Assembly: GCF_900476375.1 (NCBI RefSeq)
Contig: NZ_UPPP01000063.1
Location: forward strand, 1-64,000
Length of the DNA stretch: 64,000 nucleotides
Source: Allolucifera butyrica
Lineage (GTDB): Bacteria > Bacillota > Negativicutes > Sporomusales > UPPP01
Reading direction: 5' to 3'
Under the pieces are notes generated by a model. It was given only the letters and a program-made list of their open reading frames with translations, did not search any database and had not been told where the DNA came from. A program made the position numbers and the translations under genes. Below, piece after piece: positions 43,801 to 52,892 of this stretch (its first letter is position 1; each line of letters begins with the position of its first letter).

Positions 43801-44119
43801 GGATCTGCTGGATGAAATGATTGACCGTTTTGGCGAACCGTCACAGTCGGTCATGAATCTGCTGATGGTGGCTAGAATTAAAAATATAGCCCGAAATTTA
43901 GGGATTCGTACATTGATCCAAAAACCGGGTTCTGTAGAAATTCATTTTTCCGGCCGTCCGGATACCGGAGTGGACGTGGAAAAGGTCATGGCTTTAAAAA
44001 CAATGTATCCAGCCCGCGCGACCATTCGGCCGGATATGATTCTGTTAAAAACGCATCGTCTTAATGAGAACATTCTGGAATGGCTGACTAAAATACTGAT
44101 AACATTACAAGATACCTAA
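40844..44119 (+). CDS. mfd: Transcription-repair coupling factor Mfd
   Basis: 1091 residues with a GTG start. UvrB-like N-terminal region ([26 protein letters not shown]), CarD-like RNA polymerase interaction domain ([21 protein letters not shown]), helicase motor (Walker A [43 protein letters not shown]) and C-terminal TRCF domain are all present. It removes stalled RNA polymerase from lesions and recruits UvrA. Order fin-mfd-spoVT matches B. subtilis. Confidence 0.97.
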   Translation: [1091 protein letters not shown]

Positions 44120-44153
44120 TGAAAAAATGGAATATTTTAGGGCGTAAAACGAT

Positions 44154-44183
44154 GAATAAAAATCTCTAATGAGATATATACTA
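44154..44183 (+). promoter_or_regulatory. Sigma-G-like promoter of spoVT
   Basis: GAATA (44154-44158), an 18-nt spacer and TATACTA (44177-44183) fit gnATR-N18-cATnhTA with one mismatch. B. subtilis spoVT is sigma-G dependent. Confidence 0.6.
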
Positions 44184-44228
44184 TCACTGAAATCAAATGT
44201 CAAAAACTGTAGAAAAGGGGGGATACTG

Positions 44229-44798
44229 GTGAAAGCGACTGGAATAGTAAGAAGAATCGACGATTTAGGCCGAGTAGTGATACCAAAAGAAATTAGACGT
44301 ACATTACGGATTCGCGAAGGTGATCCATTAGAAATATATGTTGACCGGGAAGGTGAAGTCATATTAAAAAAATATTCCCCGGTGGGTGAATTGGGTGACT
44401 TTGCCAAAGAATATGCAGATTCTCTGTATGAGGCAATTGGGCAAATAATCCTTATTGCTGACCGAGACAACGTAGTCGCTGTCGCTGGTGCATCGAAAAA
44501 AGAGTTTCTGGGTAAATCCATTGGTCCGGCGGTGGAAAAAGTAATGGAAGAACGAAAAACCGCTTTGATCAATAACCCCGGTGAGTACAAACATTGCAAG
44601 GGCTGCGCGGCCCAATGCGAAGAGGACGAAAGTCATTGCAAATTTACCGCGCAAGTGATTGCGCCCATTATTGTGGAAGGTGACGCAATTGGGGCCGTAA
44701 TCATTACGTCGAAAGAGGCTGGTGTGCAATTTGGCGATATGGAAGTAAAACTAGCCGAGACGGCGGGCGGTTTTTTGGCCAAACAGATGTCAAGTTGA
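44229..44798 (+). CDS. spoVT: Stage V sporulation protein T (AbrB-GAF regulator)
   Basis: 189 residues from a GTG after AGGGGGG. The N-terminal AbrB swapped-hairpin domain (KATGIVRRIDDLGRVVIPKE) is nearly identical to Bacillus SpoVT. The C-terminal GAF-like domain carries an insertion with four cysteines (Cys123, Cys126, Cys130, Cys137; C-x2-C-x3-C-x6-C) that the Bacillus protein lacks, which could bind a metal or Fe-S cluster. SpoVT adjusts forespore gene expression late in sporulation. Confidence 0.93.
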   Translation: MKATGIVRRIDDLGRVVIPKEIRRTLRIREGDPLEIYVDREGEVILKKYSPVGELGDFAKEYADSLYEAIGQIILIADRDNVVAVAGASKKEFLGKSIGPAVEKVMEERKTALINNPGEYKHCKGCAAQCEEDESHCKFTAQVIAPIIVEGDAIGAVIITSKEAGVQFGDMEVKLAETAGGFLAKQMSS

Positions 44799-44810
44799 TT
44801 GGTTATCAGA

Positions 44811-44837
44811 CAGCGAACAATGTTCGCTGTTTTTGTT
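44811..44837 (+). terminator. Terminator after spoVT
   Basis: ACAGCGAACA and TGTTCGCTGT pair, then TTTTGTTT. A GGGGGTCTTTCTTGGCA unit of the recurring hairpin family follows at about 44840. Confidence 0.85.
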
Positions 44838-44959
44838 TGGGGGTCTTTCTTGGCATATTTTTCTTTTTCTCCGAGTAAACTGTTTTACCGGTAGGTAGTT
44901 TTTATTGTAATGAACTACTATACGTTTTACAGGTGAACGTGAGGAGAGGACTGACTTTA

Positions 44960-46561
44960 TTGGGTAAAGATACATTTTTGAAAGGCGCTCTGATTTTGAC
45001 GGTAGCCGGGATTGTGGTTAAACTGATCGGCTCCGTAAACCGCATTTTATTGTCCCGTCTGTTGGGCGGCGAGGGCATAGGTCTTTATCAGATGGCTTAC
45101 CCGATTTACCTGTTGGCGCTTAGTATTTCTTCTGCTGGTATTCCGGTGGCAATTTCGATTATTGTGGCGGAACGTCTGGCTTTAAGCGATCTTCGCGGTG
45201 CAAACCGGGTGTTTCGAATTTCCCTGGGCCTGTTGGCTATGACAGGCCTTCTCTTTACTTTCTTATTGTATTTTGGCGCCGGCTGGCTCACGGCAAACCA
45301 CTATGTGCGCGACGCCAGGGCCTATTATGCGATTGCGGCGCTGGCACCGGCGATTTTTTTCGTTACCGCGCTATCCAGTTTTCGCGGTTATTTTCAAGGG
45401 TTGCAGATGATGACTCCCACGGCCGTCTCCCAGATTGGGGAACAGCTTTTCCGGGTGGTTACCATGGTCACGCTGGCCTATTTTCTATTGCCTGAAGGTT
45501 TGGAATACGCGGCGGCAGGAGCTAGTTTCGGGGCCGGTCCGGGGGCCCTGGCCGGACTTTTGATTTTATTTTACTATTATTGGCGTCATCGCAGGGATTT
45601 TCATTCTAAGATCGAATCACAGCCATATATAAGACAGGAATCAGTCGTTCGGATTGTTGGCCGCATTGTGAAACTGGCCTTGCCCGTTTCCTTGGCCAAC
45701 ATCATGTTGCCGGTCGTGTCCAATATTGATCTTCTTATTGTACCGGCCCGTCTGGAGGCGGCCGGTTTTACGGTTGAACAGGCTACGGAACTGTTTGGTT
45801 ATTTGACCGGTATGGCCGTGTCACTGGTTAATCTTCCTACTATTTTGACCTCGTCCCTTGCCGCCAGTCTGGTACCTGCCGTTTCCGAGGCGCTGACCCT
45901 GCGGGATCATTCCCGGATTTACCGGCGTACCGCAACGGCCATGCGAATTGCCAATCTAATTACGATTCCCAGTTTTGCCGGTCTGTATTTGCTGGCAACG
46001 CCGATTTCACAAATGCTGTATGGGACGCCTAACGCCGGGCCTTCCATTGCCGTTTTATCGTTTGGTGTTGTGCTATTGGGGGTTCATCAGGTGACAACGG
46101 GCGTTCTGCAGGGGTTAGGACACACAAACATTCCGCTGGCCAATATGGTAATTTCGGCGAGCGTCAAAGTAGCAATGAGTTGGACCCTGACAGCGATACC
46201 TTCTTTAGGTATTAAAGGAGCGGCTTGGTCAACCAATTTCGATTTTGGCGTGGCGGCATTATTAAATATGTATTTTGTTTATCGCTATGTCGGTTTTAGT
46301 TTTGAATGGAAGAATACAATGCGCACGGCAGCTGCAACTGCAGTGATGGGAATTATTGTATTATTGGTTTATGACTGGGTCATGACAAAAACCCTGCACA
46401 ATACAATGGCGACACTGGCCGCCATTGCGGCAGGAGGTATGATATATGGTCTTGTTCAGTTAGTATTGGGCGGTATTGTTGAAAGAGATGTTGCTAAGAT
46501 GCCCAAAGTGGGACCCTGGATGGTTAAATTACTAAAGGGGACAGGGCTGTTGCACAAATAG
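44960..46561 (+). CDS. SpoVB/YabM-like polysaccharide-lipid flippase (MOP superfamily)
   Basis: 533 residues, about 14 membrane segments. A TTG start at 44960 (AGAGGA nine bases upstream) is preferred; a GTG at 44933 is possible. FLKGALILTVAGIVVKLIGSVNRI, GGEGIGLYQMAYPIYLLALSISSAGIPVAIS and FRGYFQGLQMMTPTAVSQIGEQ are typical of SpoVB/YabM/MurJ-like transporters. Its place between spoVT and yabN points to YabM. It may flip lipid-linked wall precursors. Confidence 0.88.
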   Translation: MGKDTFLKGALILTVAGIVVKLIGSVNRILLSRLLGGEGIGLYQMAYPIYLLALSISSAGIPVAISIIVAERLALSDLRGANRVFRISLGLLAMTGLLFTFLLYFGAGWLTANHYVRDARAYYAIAALAPAIFFVTALSSFRGYFQGLQMMTPTAVSQIGEQLFRVVTMVTLAYFLLPEGLEYAAAGASFGAGPGALAGLLILFYYYWRHRRDFHSKIESQPYIRQESVVRIVGRIVKLALPVSLANIMLPVVSNIDLLIVPARLEAAGFTVEQATELFGYLTGMAVSLVNLPTILTSSLAASLVPAVSEALTLRDHSRIYRRTATAMRIANLITIPSFAGLYLLATPISQMLYGTPNAGPSIAVLSFGVVLLGVHQVTTGVLQGLGHTNIPLANMVISASVKVAMSWTLTAIPSLGIKGAAWSTNFDFGVAALLNMYFVYRYVGFSFEWKNTMRTAAATAVMGIIVLLVYDWVMTKTLHNTMATLAAIAAGGMIYGLVQLVLGGIVERDVAKMPKVGPWMVKLLKGTGLLHK

Positions 46562-46601
46562 CCGTCGTAACAAAAATATCTGAGATTTGAGGGGAATTTT
46601 C

Positions 46602-48071
46602 ATGGGCGAAATTACTATTTTGGGTCTTGGGCCGGGGTCGTTCGGCCTTCTTACTGTCGAAGCGTTGGACAAGCTTCAGCAGGCTGAGCCGCTTCTTTTA
46701 CGGACCGCTAAACATCCTACCGTTAAAGAATTGGTGAAGCGTGGTATTCGATTTGAGAGTTATGATCAGGTATATGAAAAAAAAGCCACCTTCGAGGAAG
46801 TTTACGAAACGATTGCGGCGGATGTGTTAGCCCGGGCAGCAACAGCAAAGCAACTGGTTTATGCTGTTCCCGGCAGCCCGCTGGTGGCGGAAAAAACCGT
46901 TGCCATAATCCGGGAAAAAGCGGCGGCGCAGGGAGTTAACGTATCTATTTTGGCGGGCATGAGCTTTTTGGAAGTACTTTACAGCCGTTTAGGCATTGAC
47001 CCGATTGACGGCTTGACTATTGTCGACGGCTGTGATATGGCGGCTGTACCTGCCGACACGAATCATGGCCTGGTTGTGACCCAAGTCTATAATAACCAGA
47101 TCGCATCGGAGGTAAAATTATCCTTAATGGAACGCTATCCTGATGATTTTGCAGTGACAGTGGTACGGAATCTGGGGATTGAAGGGGAGGAAATCAAGAC
47201 CATTCCCTTATATCAACTGGACCGTTTACCTGTTATTGATCATCTAACCAGCCTGTATGTGCCCCATTTGCCTTTAACCGGCCGGCGTTTTACCATGGAT
47301 CCTCTGCTTGACGTCATGGCCCGGCTGCGTTCTCCCGGCGGGTGCGTCTGGGACCTTGAGCAGACGCACCAGAGTCTGCGGCGCTATATTGTGGAGGAAG
47401 TGTATGAGGTGCTGGAGGCTATTGACCGGCAGGATCCGGAGCAACTGTGTGAGGAATTGGGTGATCTTTTGCTGCAAATCGTGTTTCATGCCCGGATTGC
47501 GGAAGAAGGCGGTATTTTTAGCATGCAGGATGTAATTGACGGCGTGACCGGAAAAATGCTGCGCCGCCATCCTCATGTATTTGGCGACATAACGGTACGG
47601 GATGCAGCGGAAGTGGTGTTAAACTGGGAAGCCATTAAAAAAAGGGAGAAGGCCGGGGAACGTCTGTCGGTTCTTGATGGCGTGCCGGCGGGGTTGCCCA
47701 GTCTGATGCGAGCAAATAAATTACAGGTTAAAGCGGCAAAAGTCGGGTTTGATTGGGATAATATAGCTCCTGTGTGGGAAAAAATAAAAGAAGAGTTGGC
47801 CGAGCTGAAAGATGCGGTAGAACGGGGTGACAACGTTGAAATAGAAGCGGAAATGGGAGATGTATTGTTTGCCGTGGTAAATCTGGGAAGATTCTTACAG
47901 GTGGAAGGTGAAACAGCGCTAAATGTTACAAATAACAAGTTTATTCGACGGTTTTCGTACATCGAACAGTATGTGCAAAAACAGGGGCTTGCCTGGGAAA
48001 CCTTGTCTTTACAGGAACTGGATGCGCTGTGGAATAGGGCCAAAGTCCTGGAAAACGCAAAAAATCAGTAA
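46602..48071 (+). CDS. yabN: YabN: tetrapyrrole-methylase domain fused to MazG nucleotide pyrophosphohydrolase
   Basis: 489 residues from the ATG at 46602 after GAGGGG. The first ~220 residues are an uroporphyrin-III methylase-like domain (ITILGLGPGSFGLLT, VYAVPGSPLVAEKTV). The rest is two MazG units: the first with EEVYEVLEAIDRQD and ELGDLLLQIVFHARIAEE, the second with EELAELKDAVERGD and AEMGDVLFAVVNLGRF. It hydrolyses non-canonical or excess NTPs. Same fusion and order as B. subtilis. Confidence 0.93.
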   Translation: MGEITILGLGPGSFGLLTVEALDKLQQAEPLLLRTAKHPTVKELVKRGIRFESYDQVYEKKATFEEVYETIAADVLARAATAKQLVYAVPGSPLVAEKTVAIIREKAAAQGVNVSILAGMSFLEVLYSRLGIDPIDGLTIVDGCDMAAVPADTNHGLVVTQVYNNQIASEVKLSLMERYPDDFAVTVVRNLGIEGEEIKTIPLYQLDRLPVIDHLTSLYVPHLPLTGRRFTMDPLLDVMARLRSPGGCVWDLEQTHQSLRRYIVEEVYEVLEAIDRQDPEQLCEELGDLLLQIVFHARIAEEGGIFSMQDVIDGVTGKMLRRHPHVFGDITVRDAAEVVLNWEAIKKREKAGERLSVLDGVPAGLPSLMRANKLQVKAAKVGFDWDNIAPVWEKIKEELAELKDAVERGDNVEIEAEMGDVLFAVVNLGRFLQVEGETALNVTNNKFIRRFSYIEQYVQKQGLAWETLSLQELDALWNRAKVLENAKNQ

Positions 48072-48160
48072 TTTTTGGTAAATTTTTTGAAAGTAGAAGG
48101 AATAAAAAGAGAAATAGCGAATTATGCTATTCGTAAGCATTTAAAAAGGAGGATGGATTT

Positions 48161-48436
48161 GTGAATAAAACTGAATTAGTGGCTAGCGTTGCTGAAAAAG
48201 CCGCTATGACCAAGAAAGATGCTGAAAAAGCGGTAAACGCCTTGTTCGCCAGCATTGAAGAAAGTCTTGTGAAAAATGATAAAGTGCAGGTTATTGGCTT
48301 TGGGACATTTGAAGTAAAGACCCGGGAAGAAAGAAAAGGACGTAATCCTCAGACTGGTGCCGAAATCACTATTCCGGCATCCAAAACTCCGGTATTCAAA
48401 GCCGGCAAAGGTTTAAAGGATATTGTCAATCAATAA
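48161..48436 (+). CDS. HU-family DNA-binding protein
   Basis: 91 residues from a GTG after [59 protein letters not shown] and [17 protein letters not shown] are standard HU. It compacts and bends DNA. Occupies the place where yabO lies in B. subtilis. Confidence 0.96.
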   Translation: MNKTELVASVAEKAAMTKKDAEKAVNALFASIEESLVKNDKVQVIGFGTFEVKTREERKGRNPQTGAEITIPASKTPVFKAGKGLKDIVNQ

Positions 48437-48447
48437 CCATACATACG

Positions 48448-48481
48448 ATGAAAACCAGGTTGAGTGTAACCTGGTTTTTAT
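48448..48481 (+). terminator. Terminator after the HU gene
   Basis: AAAACCAGGTT and AACCTGGTTTT pair around GAGTGT, then TTA. Confidence 0.85.
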
Positions 48482-48543
48482 TGCATTATCCGTGAGTATA
48501 TTTTTTCCTCTATATTTATTTACAAGCTTGGCGAGGTGGCAGA

Positions 48544-49236
48544 ATGACAGGGAAAATTTTGGTCGTCGATGATGAAATTCATATTCGTGAGCTGATTGCC
48601 TTTAATCTGCAAAAAGTAGGGTACTCGGTGATTGAAGCCGGTGATGGAAATGATGCCCTGCGACTGGCCAGGACGGAAAAACCGGAACTCATTGTACTCG
48701 ATTTGATGCTTCCGGGTATAGATGGTCTTGATGTGTGCCGGACGCTGAAAGGTTCCCGGGAAACGGCGGCGATACCAGTCATCATGGTGACGGCTAAAAA
48801 TGAAGAGATTGATAAGATCATTGGGTTGGAACTAGGGGCGGATGATTATATTACCAAGCCGTTCAGTCCACGGGAGATGGTGGCCCGGGTTAAGGCGGTC
48901 TTGCGCCGCAGTCAAAAGGAAACTTTCCATGGCGGTGAACTGGTTATCGGACCGCTGCGCCTGAACTTTGGCCGCTATGAGGCTTTTTTGGGACAGGAAA
49001 AAATGGAGTTGACTCCCAAGGAGTATGAATTGCTGAAACTCTTTGTGACCAATGTCGGCAAAGTATACACACGGGAACAGTTACTGGAAAAGGTTTGGGG
49101 TTATGAATATTTCGGCGACACACGAACAGTGGATGTTCACGTGCGGCACTTACGGGCCAAGATGGAGTCATGCCGGCAGGTGGCGGAAGCGATCGAAACG
49201 GTACGGGGTGTTGGCTACCGTTTTAGTGACTTTTAA
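48544..49236 (+). CDS. phoP: PhoP/PhoB-type response regulator
   Basis: 230 residues. Receiver: VDDEIHIRELIAFNLQ, phospho-Asp in IVLDLMLPGIDG, DYITKPFSPREMV. Winged helix: LTPKEYELLKLFVTNVGKVYTRE, DVHVRHLRAKME, RGVGYRFSDF. Context (pstB, phoU, phoR, pstSCA) identifies it as the phosphate regulator. The kinase gene lies 1.7 kb away on the opposite strand instead of directly downstream. Confidence 0.9.
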   Translation: MTGKILVVDDEIHIRELIAFNLQKVGYSVIEAGDGNDALRLARTEKPELIVLDLMLPGIDGLDVCRTLKGSRETAAIPVIMVTAKNEEIDKIIGLELGADDYITKPFSPREMVARVKAVLRRSQKETFHGGELVIGPLRLNFGRYEAFLGQEKMELTPKEYELLKLFVTNVGKVYTREQLLEKVWGYEYFGDTRTVDVHVRHLRAKMESCRQVAEAIETVRGVGYRFSDF

Positions 49237-49276
49237 TAAAAAATTAACAATCAAGAGTCCGTATTTATGATATATT
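49233..49276 (+). promoter_or_regulatory. Putative Pho-box promoter of pstB-phoU
   Basis: TTAATA (49233-49238) and TTAACA (49244-49249) with a 5-nt spacer, then 21 nt and TATATT (49271-49276). The geometry matches the pstS promoter. It overlaps the phoP stop codon. Confidence 0.5.
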
Positions 49277-49342
49277 CAAAAGAGATTGTGGCTGTTAGCG
49301 GTGTGTGGCACACCGGGTGCAAAATCACGGGGGGAACTGAAT

Positions 49343-50098
49343 ATGGACTATAAAATCGAAGTAAATAAGTTAAAGCTGTATTATGGTGATGTCCTGGCAC
49401 TCAAGAAAATAACGATTAATATTGTGAAAAACAGCGTTCTGGCGCTTATCGGTCCTTCAGGGTGCGGCAAGTCGACCTTTTTAAAAACCATAAACCGGAT
49501 GAACGATTTGATTGAGACGGTTAAGATTGAAGGCGAAATCCTACTGGACGGGATGAACGTTTATCATCCCAATGTGGATGTGGTTATGCTTCGCAAGCGG
49601 GTGGGAATGGTCTTCCAACGGCCGAATCCGTTTCCTATGTCCATTTACGATAATATTGCCTATGGCCCACGGATTCACGGTCAGAGCAATAAAGGCAAGC
49701 TGGATGAGATCGTGGAAAAAAGTTTGCGGGGGGCCGCCTTATGGGATGAGGTTAAGGAACGTTTGACTTCTTCCGCTATGGGCCTGTCGGGCGGTCAGCA
49801 GCAGCGTCTTTGTATTGCGAGGCTGCTGGCAGTGGAGCCGGAGGTATTGCTCATGGATGAACCTTGTTCGGCTCTTGACCCGATTTCTACCATGAAGATC
49901 GAAGAATTGGTTACCGAACTGAAAGACAAGTATACGATTGTCATGGTAACTCACAATATGCAGCAGGCCGCCCGTGTGTCGGATTTTACCGGCTTCTTTC
50001 TGAACGGGGAAATGGTCGAATATGATAAAACCGATGCCATTTTTACCCGGCCGCAGGATAATCGAACCGAAGATTACATTACCGGCCGGTTTGGTTGA
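49343..50098 (+). CDS. pstB: Phosphate ABC transporter ATP-binding protein PstB
   Basis: 251 residues from the ATG at 49343 after GGGGGG. Walker [16 protein letters not shown] typical of PstB, Q-loop [11 protein letters not shown], signature [12 protein letters not shown], Walker [15 protein letters not shown]-loop VTHNMQQA. It is separated from pstSCA by phoU and the inverted phoR gene, an unusual order. Confidence 0.96.
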   Translation: MDYKIEVNKLKLYYGDVLALKKITINIVKNSVLALIGPSGCGKSTFLKTINRMNDLIETVKIEGEILLDGMNVYHPNVDVVMLRKRVGMVFQRPNPFPMSIYDNIAYGPRIHGQSNKGKLDEIVEKSLRGAALWDEVKERLTSSAMGLSGGQQQRLCIARLLAVEPEVLLMDEPCSALDPISTMKIEELVTELKDKYTIVMVTHNMQQAARVSDFTGFFLNGEMVEYDKTDAIFTRPQDNRTEDYITGRFG

Positions 50099-50116
50099 TA
50101 AGGGGGAGAACAAGCT

Positions 50117-50773
50117 ATGACAACCAGACACACCTATGACCAGGAATTGGAAAACTTGCGTCAGGATATTTTACGCATGGGCAGCCTTGTTCAAATGGCG
50201 ATCCATGATGCCGTACAGTCGCTGGCCAAGCAGGATGTTGAATTGGCGCAAAAAGTAATTGACGGCGATGATGTGATTGATAAGCTGGAAATTGATATTG
50301 AAGATACTTGCATGCTGCTGATTGCCAAGCAACAGCCGCTTGCCCGGGATCTCAGAATTATTGCCACCGGACTTAAAATAACAACCGATATGGAAAGGGT
50401 AGGCGACCATGCTTTTGATATTGCCAAGATTGCCCAGAAGACAGCCAAACAACCGTTGATTAAGCCTCTTATTGATATTCCCCGCATGGCGGCTATGGCT
50501 CAGAAAATGCTGCAGGATTCTCTGGAAGCGTATGTTAATTTGGATATTGCTTTGGCGGAACAAGTCTGTCGGGCGGATGACGCCGTTGACGATTTATATA
50601 ATCAGGTATTCCGTGAACTATTGACGTACATGATGGAAGACCCTCATACCATTACACAGGCTACGCAATTAATGTTCGTAACCCGTTATCTGGAAAGAGT
50701 GGCCGATCATACAACCAATATTGCCGAATGGATTATCTATCTGGTTACAGGCCAGCGCCTGCGCAAGAAGTAA
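50117..50773 (+). CDS. phoU: Phosphate-transport regulator PhoU
   Basis: 218 residues, two PhoU three-helix repeats (MGSLVQMAIHDAVQSL, LRIIATGLKITTDMERVGDHAFDIAK; then RYLERVADHTTNIAEWIIYL). The E/DxxxD metal-binding motifs are intact. It links Pst transport state to PhoR signalling. Starts 18 nt after pstB. Confidence 0.95.
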   Translation: MTTRHTYDQELENLRQDILRMGSLVQMAIHDAVQSLAKQDVELAQKVIDGDDVIDKLEIDIEDTCMLLIAKQQPLARDLRIIATGLKITTDMERVGDHAFDIAKIAQKTAKQPLIKPLIDIPRMAAMAQKMLQDSLEAYVNLDIALAEQVCRADDAVDDLYNQVFRELLTYMMEDPHTITQATQLMFVTRYLERVADHTTNIAEWIIYLVTGQRLRKK

Positions 50774-50788
50774 GGACGCTGCCATAAA

Positions 50789-50838
50789 GTAAACGAGTCC
50801 GTTTCACCTAAAAGCGTGAAACGGACTCGTTTCTTTTA
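50789..50838. terminator. Terminator between phoU and the convergent phoR
   Basis: AAACGAGTCCGTTTCA and TGAAACGGACTCGTTT pair (16 bp), then CTTTT. Confidence 0.85.
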
Positions 50839-50913
50839 AGCTTGCCTTTCGCAGCCCTCTACTTATTTGAAAGTTTTTGCGCGCCTATCTCTTTCCAATT
50901 ACCAATTTCCTAT

Positions 50914-50953
50914 TACCAATTACTGAAAGACCGCTCTAAGCGGTCTTTCTCAG
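50914..50953. repeat. Hairpin repeat (AAAGACCGC/GCGGTCTTTC)
   Basis: CTGAAAGACCGC-TCTAA-GCGGTCTTTCTCAG, downstream of phoR, preceded by several CCAATT/TTACCAATT units. Same hairpin family as 57830-57857 and 59125-59152. It probably also ends phoR transcription. Confidence 0.6.
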
Positions 50954-52746
50954 CTAGTTTCCGTTTGTGCCAGCGGCAGCCGGAGGGTAAAGACGGTGCC
51001 CACATCAACGGTACTTTGGACGCCAATCTTGCCCCCTAAGCTTTCAACGATAAACTTAACAATGGAAAGACCTAGGCCGGTACCGCCGGCACTGCGGGTC
51101 CGGGCGCGGTCAACCCGGTAAAAACGGTCAAAAATTAACGGCAGGTCTTTCGCCGGAATGCCGATCCCGGTATCTTTAACTTGAATGACGCCTTCGTTGT
51201 CATCACCGTAACAGACAAGAGAAATTTTGCCTCCAGCCGGAGTATATTTAATACTATTATCCACCAGATTTACCAGGACTTGCTTTAAGCTGTCCGAGTT
51301 GGCGATAACGGCCAGGGACGGTGAAAAGGCATCAATTGTAACCAACAAGTCTTTGCGCCGCCACTCGGCGGATAATTCCTGGGTAACTTGTTCCAATAGC
51401 GGCTTTACTTCCGTCGGTTCCAGAATCAAATGCTGCCGGTGTTCCTGCGAGTCCAGTCTGGCCAATTGCAGTAAATCTTTAACCAGACGCTGCATCCGGT
51501 CCGATTCGGCATGGATAATTCGAATAAACTTTACACTTAGATCCGGGTCTTTTAAGACTCCATCCAGCAGCGTTTCCGTGAAGCCCTTAATGGCGGTGAG
51601 CGGTGTGGCCAATTCATGGGAGGCGTTGGCGATAAATTCAGCCTGGCGTTCGTGAATGGCCTGCGGAGCTGTGATATCGTGGAAAACGCAGACAATCCCG
51701 GTAACGGCATCTTCCTGGCCGGTAATAGAAGAGACAAAGACATGAAATACTTTTTTATTGCCCTGAATATTGGTTTTTAGTTCAAGCGTCCGGCTTTGCC
51801 TGGTTTCCATTACCTCATGGACCGCCTTATCCAGCAGACTGTGGCCGATTACCTGCAGATTATGCTGGCCCAACATTTCTTCTTTAATACCGAAGACGTC
51901 CGTACCCATTTTATTGGCATTGACTACCCGGCCATAGCGGTCAAGCAAGATGACGGCATTATCCATATGTTCCAGAACCAGTTCCAGTTTATGTTTCTCC
52001 GCCACAATTTCGTTGACCCGGTCTTCCAGGCTGGAAGTCAGATGATTCAAGGTTAGTCCTAGTAACTCGACTTCATCGCCTGTTCGTACATGGACGCGTG
52101 TTTCCAGCTTCCCTTCGGCAATTTGACGGGCGGTATCAATAATTGTTTCCAGGGGAGCGGTATAATTGTGGGCCAGGCGCAGACTCAGAAATATTGATAA
52201 GAGAGAGGTCAGCAGAAAAGCCAGTAAGAGGACAGAGCGGATCTGATCAAATCCTGCTTCCATATACGTCAGTGTCGCCGCTGCCCGGATCACACCAGTG
52301 CGATTCATTCCCTGTTTCATGGGGATGGCAACATATAGCAGGTTTTCGTGCAATGTGGTGCTATAGCGGATGGAACTGCCGATTTGTCCGGAATAGGCTT
52401 GCATGACTTCCGGACGGTGCCGGTGATTTTCCATGATGGCCGGATTTTCTTTGGAATCCGCCAGGACGACGCCGTTTTCATTTATGATGGTGAGACGCAA
52501 ATCAGGCACTTGCGCCCCCAGTTCCTTAATTTTCGCATCCAGATTGATTCCGTTTGGCGGACCGGCGGTTTGTTGCTGCAGCAATTGACGGGCAATTTCC
52601 GCCTGGGTCAGTAAATTACTTTTTAGACTTTCTACATTATGCTGATAAAAGTACCATAAAATATAAGTACCTAACGGCAATAGCGAGGCTAAAATCAGCA
52701 ACAGAAAGGAAACGATAAGTTTGGTGCGAATTCCCTGCTTAAACAC
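50950..52746 (-). CDS. phoR: Phosphate sensor histidine kinase PhoR-like
   Basis: 598 residues from a GTG at 52746, preceded by GGAGGG; an upstream TTG at 52773 lacks a site. TM1, an extracellular sensor (about 30-155), TM2 (about 160-185), HAMP, PAS (LDRYGRVVNANKMGTDVFGI), HisKA (FIANASHELATPLTAIKGF) and HATPase (VNLVDNSIKYTP, GTGLGLSIVKF) are in the standard PhoR order. The H-box reads HELATP rather than HELRTP. It lies between phoU and pstS on the opposite strand. Confidence 0.85.
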   Translation of the reverse strand: MFKQGIRTKLIVSFLLLILASLLPLGTYILWYFYQHNVESLKSNLLTQAEIARQLLQQQTAGPPNGINLDAKIKELGAQVPDLRLTIINENGVVLADSKENPAIMENHRHRPEVMQAYSGQIGSSIRYSTTLHENLLYVAIPMKQGMNRTGVIRAAATLTYMEAGFDQIRSVLLLAFLLTSLLSIFLSLRLAHNYTAPLETIIDTARQIAEGKLETRVHVRTGDEVELLGLTLNHLTSSLEDRVNEIVAEKHKLELVLEHMDNAVILLDRYGRVVNANKMGTDVFGIKEEMLGQHNLQVIGHSLLDKAVHEVMETRQSRTLELKTNIQGNKKVFHVFVSSITGQEDAVTGIVCVFHDITAPQAIHERQAEFIANASHELATPLTAIKGFTETLLDGVLKDPDLSVKFIRIIHAESDRMQRLVKDLLQLARLDSQEHRQHLILEPTEVKPLLEQVTQELSAEWRRKDLLVTIDAFSPSLAVIANSDSLKQVLVNLVDNSIKYTPAGGKISLVCYGDDNEGVIQVKDTGIGIPAKDLPLIFDRFYRVDRARTRSAGGTGLGLSIVKFIVESLGGKIGVQSTVDVGTVFTLRLPLAQTETS

Positions 52747-52892
52747 AGAACGGTATACCCTCCATTTCTTCAATTCGTTATATATAGCATGATATACTAA
52801 ATTGCATTTTTATGCCAGTGACCTGCGGGAAGTTTAACGAACCTTTTACACGGCGTTGGTTCTCATTCTTTAGCCATGGAAAAAGGTCAAGC

